A DNA stretch of 10,226 nucleotides from an uncultured Clostridia bacterium (GTDB lineage: Bacteria > Bacillota > Clostridia > Oscillospirales > Oscillospiraceae): positions 1 through 10,226 of the forward strand of contig CAMEWZ010000053.1 in the NCBI GenBank assembly GCA_945946745.1, in the 5' to 3' direction. Positions within the stretch are counted from its first letter, which is position 1. Each line of letters begins with the position of its first letter. The notes below the pieces were generated by a model, which made no database searches, had not been told where the DNA came from, and worked only from the letters and a program-made list of their open reading frames with translations. The position numbers and the translations under genes are program-made. Of this stretch, positions 1 to 5,267 are shown piece by piece.

Positions 1-2537
1 TGCCTGACCAAGTAAATAAGACGCCATGTTGTACGGCTCTACTTGCCCATGTGGATGCGGGGAAGACCACCTTGAGTGAGGCGTTGCTTTATCGGGCGGG
101 GGCTAGGCGTACCTTGGGGCGGGTGGATCATGGGGATGCCTTTTTGGATACCCATGCCCTGGAACGGGCCAGGGGGATTACCATTTTTTCTAAGCAGGCC
201 CGTTTGCAAACGGAGCATCGGAAAGTCATTTTGGTGGATACCCCGGGCCATGTGGATTTTTCTGCCGAGGCCGAGCGAACCATGCCCATTTTGGACTGCG
301 CCGTGCTGCTCATCAGCGGCACCGACGGCATCCAGGCGCATACCCTAACCCTTTGGCGGCTGCTGGAACGTTATCGAGTGCCCACCTTTCTGTTTGTGAA
401 CAAAATGGATCTTCCCGGTGTGGAAAAGGCGGCGCTTCTGCGGCAGCTGCAAAGCCAGCTTTCCCAGGCCTGTGTGGATTTTACCGCCCCGCCGGAAACC
501 GTGGCGGAGGAATGCGCCATGTGCGACGAGGCGCTGATGGAAACCTATCTGGAGACCGCTGAAGTCACCGACGGCAATCTCCGGGGACTGATCGAGCAGC
601 GCAGGCTGTTCCCCTGCTGCTTCGGCTCGGCGCTGAAGCTGGACGGGGTGGATACCCTGCTGGAAATGCTGGATCGGTTCGCTCCTCAGCGGGATTACGG
701 CACGGAATTTGCCGCCCGGGTGTACAAAATCTCCCGGGATCCCCAGGGCAACCGACTGACCTGGCTGAAGGTCACCGGCGGGAGCCTAAAGGTTCGTGGG
801 TTTTTGCGTTATGTCAACCAGAAAGGAGAGCCCCGGGAGGAAAAGGCCGTTCAGCTGCGGCTGTACAGCGCCGACAGTTTTACCCCCGTGGAGGAAGTGG
901 CCGCTGGCGGTCTGGCGGCGGTGACAGGGCTGAGCGAAACCTACGCGGGGCAGTCCCTGGGGGCGGAGCCGGAGGGGAACGGGCCTATGCTGGAGCCGGT
1001 GATGACCTATCGGGTGAACCTGCCCAAGCTTTGTGACCCGGCGCAAGCGCTGCCCAAGCTGCGGCAGCTGGAGGAGGAGGATCCCCAGCTCCATCTGCTG
1101 GCGGAAGGCGGTCAGATTCATGTACAGCTGATGGGGCGGGTGCAGCTGGAAATCTTCCGCAGCCTGGTGCGTCAGCGCTTCGGCTGGGAAATCACCCTGG
1201 ATGACCGCCGGATTTTCTACAAGGAGACCATTGAAAACACGGTGGAGGGCGTGGGGCATTTCGAGCCGCTGCGCCACTATGCCGAGGTGCATCTGCTGCT
1301 GTCCCCCCTGCCCCGGGGCAGCGGGCTGGTGTTCGATACGGTCTGCCCCACGGATGTGCTGGACAGCAGCTACCAAAAGCTGATTCTGACCCATCTGGCG
1401 GAGAAAGTCCACCGGGGCGTGCTGACCGGCGCGCCCATTACGGACATGAAGCTTACGCTGCTGGTGGGAAAAGCCCACCTAAAGCATACCGAGGGGGGAG
1501 ACTTCCGTCAAGCCACCTACCGGGCTGTACGGCAGGGGCTGATGCAGGCAAAATCCCTGCTGCTGGAGCCTTGGTACGAATTCACCGTGACGCTGCCCAC
1601 GGAGCAGGTGGGACGGGCCATCACCGATCTGCGGGCCATGGGTGGAGAAGTGGACGCGCCCGAGGCGGTGGGCGGGGTTTCCGTCCTGCGGGGCCTGGTT
1701 CCGGCGGGAGAAGTCAGAGACTATGCCGATACCCTGGCGGCCTACACCCAGGGCCGGGGACAGTTACAGCTGTCTCTCCACGGCTATGCCCCCTGCCACA
1801 ACGCTGACGAAGTGATCGCCCAGGCGGGCTATGACCCGGAGGGGGATTTGGAAAACACACCGGACTCGGTTTTCTGTGCTCATGGGGCGGGCTTTTCCGT
1901 CAAATGGAATCAAGTGCCGCAATACATGCATCTGGAAAGCAGCCTGGAGGAGGAAAAGAAGCCCCAGCTTCTAAGCCGTAACCTGGCGGTGGAGGATCGG
2001 GAGCTGGAGGCCATCATGGAGCGGGAATTCGGCCCCATCCGGCGGCCCCAGTATGGCGTGCGCGCCGAAAGCCATCCGGCTACCGAGGAGGTATCCATCC
2101 GCCCGCCCAGGGAGAAGTATCTCATTGTAGACGGCTACAACATCCTTTTTGCCTGGGAGGAGCTGGCAGCGCTGGCGGAGCAGGATCTGGATGCCGCCCG
2201 GCGGCGGCTGTGCGACCTGCTCAGCAGCTACTCGGGCTTTACCCAATGTCACCTGGTGGTGGTTTTTGACGGCTACCGCCAAAAGGGAAACCCCGGTGAA
2301 AAAAGCCAGCAGCAGGGCTTGCAGGTGGTGTTTACCAAGGAAGGGGAAACGGCGGACGCCTATATCGAAGCCCTGGCCAGCCGGATCGGCGGCAATTATG
2401 CCGTCCGGGTGGCAACCTCTGATGCACTGGTGCAGCTGTCGTCCTTCCGCAGCGGCGTTCTGCGCATGTCTGCCCGGGAGCTGTGGGAGGATGTGCAGCG
2501 CGCCCGGGAGGAAATGGGGAAGCATTTCCGGAAATAG
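1..2537 (+). CDS. TetM/EF-G-like ribosomal GTPase fused to a YacP/Rae1-type NYN ribonuclease domain (5' end at window edge)
   Basis: The frame is open from the left edge. Bases 1-2 (TG) would complete an NTG start codon one base outside the window, giving an N-terminus MPDQVNKTPCC. A GTG at 51 lies inside the P-loop, so it cannot be the true start. GTPase motifs are all present: AHVDAGKTT at 45-71, RGITI at 171-185, DTPGHVDF at 237-260, NKMD at 399-410, and GSAL at 624-635. EF-G-like domains II to V follow to about 1800. A linker holds an HGAGF motif near 1880. The C-terminus (2115-2510) is an NYN/PIN-like domain with YLIVDGYNIL (acidic D at 2130), VVVFDGY (D at 2268), KEGETADAYIE (2337-2369) and ATSD (2412-2423), which are the YacP/Rae1 signatures. 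Bacillus Rae1 cuts mRNA in the ribosomal A site, and TetM-type factors also act at the A site. Total length is about 845 residues versus about 640 for TetM. The tetracycline-displacing loop is not recognisable, so a resistance role is doubtful. The function as an A-site mRNA cleavage or rescue factor is inferred. Confidence 0.9.
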   Translation, partial: PDQVNKTPCCTALLAHVDAGKTTLSEALLYRAGARRTLGRVDHGDAFLDTHALERARGITIFSKQARLQTEHRKVILVDTPGHVDFSAEAERTMPILDCAVLLISGTDGIQAHTLTLWRLLERYRVPTFLFVNKMDLPGVEKAALLRQLQSQLSQACVDFTAPPETVAEECAMCDEALMETYLETAEVTDGNLRGLIEQRRLFPCCFGSALKLDGVDTLLEMLDRFAPQRDYGTEFAARVYKISRDPQGNRLTWLKVTGGSLKVRGFLRYVNQKGEPREEKAVQLRLYSADSFTPVEEVAAGGLAAVTGLSETYAGQSLGAEPEGNGPMLEPVMTYRVNLPKLCDPAQALPKLRQLEEEDPQLHLLAEGGQIHVQLMGRVQLEIFRSLVRQRFGWEITLDDRRIFYKETIENTVEGVGHFEPLRHYAEVHLLLSPLPRGSGLVFDTVCPTDVLDSSYQKLILTHLAEKVHRGVLTGAPITDMKLTLLVGKAHLKHTEGGDFRQATYRAVRQGLMQAKSLLLEPWYEFTVTLPTEQVGRAITDLRAMGGEVDAPEAVGGVSVLRGLVPAGEVRDYADTLAAYTQGRGQLQLSLHGYAPCHNADEVIAQAGYDPEGDLENTPDSVFCAHGAGFSVKWNQVPQYMHLESSLEEEKKPQLLSRNLAVEDRELEAIMEREFGPIRRPQYGVRAESHPATEEVSIRPPREKYLIVDGYNILFAWEELAALAEQDLDAARRRLCDLLSSYSGFTQCHLVVVFDGYRQKGNPGEKSQQQGLQVVFTKEGETADAYIEALASRIGGNYAVRVATSDALVQLSSFRSGVLRMSARELWEDVQRAREEMGKHFRK

Positions 2538-2665
2538 CTGGAAAGTCTCTAAAAGGAGGATTTTTTGATAGAAAACGCTTTTCTTTTTCCAAAGCATCCT
2601 GTATAATAGAATGTGTGTATCCGCTTTCCTCAGCAAAAGGGGAATCTAGTTGACGAACACCCTCC

Positions 2666-2786
2666 GTAGGGCGGCTTGCCCTCAAGCCGCCGCCTGCGAA
2701 GCAGGATTCGTATCCTTTTCACCCTGCGGCGGAGCGGCGGAACGCGATTCGAAATACGGCGGCGGCTTGAGGGCAAGCCGCCCTAC
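2666..2786. repeat. 29-bp perfect inverted repeat with nested hairpins
   Basis: The arm at 2666-2694 is the exact reverse complement of the arm at 2758-2786, with 63 bases between. Each arm is itself nearly palindromic: GGCGGCTTG, then a four-base loop, then CAAGCCGCC. A single-stranded copy could therefore form either one long stem or two small hairpins. A further hairpin CCTGC-GAA-GCAGG lies at 2693-2705. There is no open frame of credible composition inside. It looks like a dispersed extragenic palindrome of the REP or MITE class; the dispersal is inference. Confidence 0.75.
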
Positions 2787-2804
2787 CGTGGCGTATTTAT
2801 GGCA

Positions 2805-2846
2805 CCCCTCAATCAGCTTCGCTGACAGCTCCCCTCAAGGGGAGCC
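2805..2846 (+). repeat. Partial or diverged unit of the multi-hairpin repeat
   Basis: The unit reads CCCCTCAATCAGC..., then TCAGC-TTC-GCTGA, then GCTCCCC-TCAA-GGGGAGC. It has the same order of elements (a CCCTC-TCA box, a small hairpin, a C-rich/G-rich hairpin ending GGGGAGCC) as the 3' half of the repeat at 6879-6981, in the same orientation, with different stem and loop bases. It lies head-on to the longer unit at 2871-2995. Confidence 0.55.
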
Positions 2847-2870
2847 TTTCGGGCGGGGTAGGCGATGGTG

Positions 2871-2995
2871 GACAAATTGTTGTTTCGCGGGGCCTTGGCT
2901 CTCCCCCGCTGGGGGAGCTGGCACGGCGCTCGCCGTGACTGAGAGGGCCCTCTCCGCCCCCATAGGGGGCACCTCTCCCAAAGGGAGAGGCAAGG
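2871..2995 (-). repeat. Multi-hairpin repeat, copy A (inverted relative to copy at 6879)
   Basis: Read on the minus strand, 2995-2891 matches 6879-6981 with four substitutions and one 2-base indel. Similarity continues weakly to 2871 through a shared ACAAATTGT box. The core folds into five consecutive stem-loops: CCTCTCCC/GGGAGAGG, GCCCCC/GGGGGC, the 14-base palindrome GAGAGGGCCCTCTC, CACGGC/GCCGTG and CTCCCCC/GGGGGAG. There is no coding frame with normal composition. Confidence 0.8.
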
Positions 2996-3076
2996 CGCCT
3001 TCGGCGCTAAGTTTGTCGTACTATTCGTGGTCATGACATAAGCCCTACGCAGGTAATCAGTTAAAGCACAATGCAC

Positions 3077-3107
3077 TTGACAAAAGCCGATAAGCACATC
3101 ATAGACT
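3077..3107 (+). promoter_or_regulatory. Probable sigma-A promoter for the PsiE-like gene
   Basis: A perfect TTGACA lies at 3077-3082. The best -10 candidate at acceptable distance is TAGACT (3102-3107, 19-base spacer, 4 of 6 matches); TATCAT at 3107-3112 matches better but is too far away. Transcription would start roughly 20 bases before the ribosome binding site of the gene at 3132. Confidence 0.45.
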
Positions 3108-3131
3108 ATCATTCTTAAGGAGGAACCGCCT

Positions 3132-3590
3132 ATGAGCCAGCTGCCCAAATCCGATGATCCCAAAATTCAAGCCCATATGGAAAAAATCGCCCGGCACGAC
3201 CGGAGTGTGGAGCACATTTTCCGCCGAATTCTGCACATCATGGAGCAGATCATCGCGGTCATTACCATCATCGCCCTTCTGGGGGCGCTGGGGGTTGAGG
3301 TAATGCATATGTTTACTGACCCCGCTGCCTACTTTGAGAACGCCGGGTACATCCTGCATAACCTGCTGGCCATCGTGGTGGGTCTGGAATTTGTCCGTAT
3401 GCTCATTGATACCACCCCCGCGAATATTTTGGAGGTGCTTACGGTTGCCATCACCCGGCACGTGATCCTCAGCCACGACGATCCCTGGAGCAACGTGGCC
3501 TGTATCGCCTGCATTGCCGGACTGTTCGCCATCCGCCGTTTCTTGATTCGCCGCAGCGAACTGAAAGAGGAAATGGTGGAAGTGGAATAA
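3132..3590 (+). CDS. PsiE-family-like small integral membrane protein
   Basis: The product has 152 residues. The start is an ATG preceded by AAGGAGG at 3117-3123 with an 8-base gap, an excellent ribosome binding site. A basic, polar N-terminus (residues 1-35) is followed by four hydrophobic segments at about 38-59, 74-92, 99-114 and 119-137, and a charged C-terminal tail. The stretch LLAIVVGLEFVRMLID followed by ILEVLTVAITRHVIL resembles the core of the phosphate-starvation-inducible PsiE family. The molecular function of that family is not established. No Pho box was recognised upstream, so phosphate control is not supported here. It stands alone between a repeat-filled gap and a hairpin shared with the convergent operon. 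The family call rests on remembered pattern similarity and membrane layout. Confidence 0.65.
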   Translation: MSQLPKSDDPKIQAHMEKIARHDRSVEHIFRRILHIMEQIIAVITIIALLGALGVEVMHMFTDPAAYFENAGYILHNLLAIVVGLEFVRMLIDTTPANILEVLTVAITRHVILSHDDPWSNVACIACIAGLFAIRRFLIRRSELKEEMVEVE

Positions 3591-3601
3591 CCCCAAATTC
3601 G

Positions 3602-3690
3602 CAAAATGGACTGTTCTCAACGGTGCTTCCTCGCGGGCCGGAACCGGCGTCCGTAAGGAAAGGCTGTTGAGAACAGTCCATTTTGATTTT
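3602..3690. terminator. Long inverted repeat between convergent genes, likely bidirectional terminator
   Basis: CAAAATGGACTGTTCTCAAC at 3602-3621 is exactly reverse-complemented at 3666-3685. The 44-base interior contains a smaller palindrome, GCCGG-AA-CCGGC. The plus-strand stem is followed by ATTTTTT (3686-3692). On the minus strand the tract after the stem is only moderately T-rich. It lies 11 bases after the stop of the PsiE-like gene and just before the stop of the opposing NUDIX gene. The stem is unusually long and the loop unusually large for a simple terminator, so a small palindromic insertion is an alternative. Confidence 0.55.
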
Positions 3691-3696
3691 TTGGCA

Positions 3697-4170
3697 TTAT
3701 GCCCGGCGGATGACGTTGCCGTTTAGTACCGCTTCCGTCAGCTGCTGGCCGTGGTAGCGCAGGGTCAGCAGGAAGAATGGCTCGTCCCGCCACAACAAAT
3801 CCAGGAAAATCTGATCCCCTTCCCATTTGGGCAGGCTGTCCAGAAATGCCCGGCTGACCCATTGCAGATCCCCTTCGTCACATTCCGTCAACGTTCCAGT
3901 GAAACCGTCGGCGGTGAACAGGTACATATACTCCCCTTCGCAGCAGTCGTTTAGGAAGGTTACGATTCCCCGGCAGCGCCAGGAGGTCAGGGTTAGGCCC
4001 GCTTCCTCCTTCGCCTCCCGGAGAAGACACTCGTCGGGGCTTTCCTCGGGAAGGAATTTCCCGCCGATGCCGATCCACTTGTCCTTGTTGATGTCATTTT
4101 TCTTTTTTACCCGGTGGAGCATTAGCACCTCGTCACCCCGGGTGACATAACACAGCGTAGACTGAATCAT
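3697..4170 (-). CDS. NUDIX hydrolase, MutT/8-oxo-dGTP diphosphatase type
   Basis: The product has 157 residues. It carries a complete Nudix box at residues 37-59, beginning GKFLPEESP and ending REAKEEAGL, matching the Gx5Ex7REUxEExGU pattern with every metal-binding glutamate present. The N-terminal part (TLCYVTRGDEVLMLHR, then VKKKNDINKDKWIGIGG) is typical of the MutT/MutX-like group that hydrolyses oxidised nucleoside triphosphates, although NUDIX substrates are hard to predict from sequence. Its ATG (4170-4168) overlaps the TGA of the upstream lipid kinase gene (4169-4167) in an ATGA arrangement, so it is probably translationally coupled and transcribed from the same promoter at 5093-5120. 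It ends near the hairpin at 3602-3690. Length is normal for the family and nothing appears broken. Confidence 0.92.
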   Translation of the reverse strand: MIQSTLCYVTRGDEVLMLHRVKKKNDINKDKWIGIGGKFLPEESPDECLLREAKEEAGLTLTSWRCRGIVTFLNDCCEGEYMYLFTADGFTGTLTECDEGDLQWVSRAFLDSLPKWEGDQIFLDLLWRDEPFFLLTLRYHGQQLTEAVLNGNVIRRA

Positions 4171-5063
4171 GCTTCCGCCTTTCGCTGCATCAGCCGGATG
4201 GCGTGGTGGATGTTTTCCACCTCCACCTCCTCGTGACCGTCTTCCCGCTCGCCGTCCAGCGTCCAGGGCATGTCCGGGCTTGCCCAGATCTTGACGTTTT
4301 TGGCGCTGCGGAAGGTAATCATCTCGCAGTTATATTTCTGGCTCTGCACCGCCCGGACGCATTCGGCCAGTTCCTCCAGGCTCTGGGCGGAGCGCACCAG
4401 CAGCACCTCAAACAGGCCGTCGCCCATATCCACCTGCTTGGGATCCAGGGTTAAAATACCGCCAATGGAGGTGGAATTGCAGATGGCGCCAAACAGGAAG
4501 TCGTCCTCTACCGCCTGGCCGTCGATCTCCATGCGGATATGCTCCTTGCGGATCTGGGACAGCTCCGAAATGCCCCCCAGCACATAAGCGGTGTGGCCCA
4601 GGGCGTTTTTGATGTTCTGGGGGATCACGTAGCTGGCCTTGGTGAACGCGCCGAAGGACGCCACATAGGAAAAATACCGCTGGCCGAACCGGCCCACATC
4701 ATAGGGCACCGGCTCGCCCTCCAGAATATCCTTCGCCGCCTGGAGCACATTGCCGGACAGTTTTAAGCTGGAGGCAAAGTCATTGGTGGTTCCGGCGGGA
4801 ATATAGCCCACGGGGATATCCAGTCCCGCCCGCAGCAGGCCGGTGATTGTTTCATTCAAGGTGCCGTCACCGCCGCAGCAGACGATTAAGTCCGCCTCCC
4901 CGCCCAGCTCCTGAACCGCCTGGGTGGCGCTGCCTGGCCCTGTGGTCATGAAGGTGATCACTTCATAGTCCGCCTGGTTGAACAGCAGCAAAATATCCGG
5001 CAGGGATTTGTTGGCCTTCTTCTGTCCTGCCACGGGATTCATAATAAACAAAAGCTTTTTCAT
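4167..5063 (-). CDS. Diacylglycerol kinase family lipid kinase (DagK/YegS/BmrU type)
   Basis: The start is set at the ATG at 5063-5061 because GAGG (5075-5072) lies 8 bases before it. An ATG six bases earlier (5069) is only 2 bases from that site; using it would add two residues. Product length is 298 residues. Conserved elements, counted from the chosen start, are NPVAG (9-13), GGDGTLNE (64-71), PAGTTNDFA (89-97), the DMGDGLFEV segment near 212-220 that resembles the DGLLDV-like metal-site motif, and LDGE (269-272) near the C-terminus, which holds the catalytic-region acidic residues. The enzyme would phosphorylate diacylglycerol or a related lipid with ATP at the inner face of the membrane, feeding phosphatidic acid back into phospholipid synthesis. 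The exact lipid cannot be told from sequence. It is the first gene of a two-gene operon with the NUDIX hydrolase. Confidence 0.93.
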   Translation of the reverse strand: MKKLLFIMNPVAGQKKANKSLPDILLLFNQADYEVITFMTTGPGSATQAVQELGGEADLIVCCGGDGTLNETITGLLRAGLDIPVGYIPAGTTNDFASSLKLSGNVLQAAKDILEGEPVPYDVGRFGQRYFSYVASFGAFTKASYVIPQNIKNALGHTAYVLGGISELSQIRKEHIRMEIDGQAVEDDFLFGAICNSTSIGGILTLDPKQVDMGDGLFEVLLVRSAQSLEELAECVRAVQSQKYNCEMITFRSAKNVKIWASPDMPWTLDGEREDGHEEVEVENIHHAIRLMQRKAEA

Positions 5064-5092
5064 CTTCATCGCCTCACTTAGTATCTACCTGT

Positions 5093-5120
5093 ATTATACC
5101 ATCGCGTCCCAAAACCGCAA
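5093..5120 (-). promoter_or_regulatory. Extended -10 promoter of the lipid kinase-NUDIX operon
   Basis: Read on the minus strand, TGGTATAAT (5101-5093) is a perfect extended -10 element. TTGCGG at 5120-5115 is a weak -35 box with a 16-base spacer. The predicted start point lies just upstream of the ribosome binding site at 5075-5072, giving a short leader. Confidence 0.65.
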
Positions 5121-5206
5121 GCCTTTCCGGGGCGTCGGCGGAAAGTTTACGGATTCTTAACAATCCAGGAAATATCCAGAATATGGACACATTTTCTCTA
5201 TTTCTC

Positions 5207-5235
5207 TGGACAATTCCTTCAGGAGAGGGTATAAT
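5207..5235 (+). promoter_or_regulatory. Sigma-A promoter of the MFS transporter gene
   Basis: TGGACA (5207-5212, 5 of 6 matches) and TATAAT (5230-5235, perfect) are separated by 17 bases. The predicted start is near 5242, about 25 bases before the chosen ATG at 5268. It is divergent from the minus-strand promoter at 5093-5120, and about 90 bases separate the two. Confidence 0.8.
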
Positions 5236-5267
5236 GGCAGAAGAAACCGAAAATGGGAGGCTATGCT

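Larger units (their letters stand above)
2538..3131. other. Gene-free stretch dominated by palindromic repeats
   Basis: No convincing protein gene is seen here. An AAAGGAGG at 2552-2559 precedes a 13-codon TTG-started frame (2565-2606, MIENAFLFPKHPV). A TATAAT hexamer sits at 2602-2607 without a good -35 box, and AAAAGGGG at 2636-2643 precedes a TTG at 2650. The frame from 2650 runs straight through the palindromes and looks spurious. The rest is the 29-bp inverted pair (2666-2786), two units of a hairpin-rich repeat (2805-2846 and 2871-2995), and a short hairpin GCGCC-TTC-GGCGC at 2995-3007. No clear rho-independent terminator follows the GTPase gene. Confidence 0.6.

Noticed and set aside
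51..53. GTG as the start codon of the GTPase-nuclease gene
   Set aside because: It would cut off the first residues of the AHVDAGKT P-loop; the frame stays open to the left edge, where TG can complete a start codon.
786..1478. Long minus-strand open frame inside the GTPase gene
   Set aside because: It is antisense to conserved EF-G domains and has no recognisable motif; it arises from the GC-rich codon pattern of the real gene.
51..2537. Calling the gene a tetracycline resistance determinant
   Set aside because: The drug-displacing loop is not recognisable and the C-terminal nuclease domain is absent from classical Tet proteins.
2565..2607. TTGATA (2565-2570) with TATAAT (2602-2607) as a promoter pair
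   Set aside because: The 31-base spacing is far too long; only the -10 hexamer is noted.
2666..2995. CRISPR array
   Set aside because: The repeats are few, palindromic, in inverted orientation and not regularly spaced with unique spacers; no cas gene is present.
2650..3036. 128-codon plus-strand frame in the repeat region
   Set aside because: It runs through the palindromic repeats and gives a low-complexity, cysteine/arginine/glycine-rich product typical of translated repeats.
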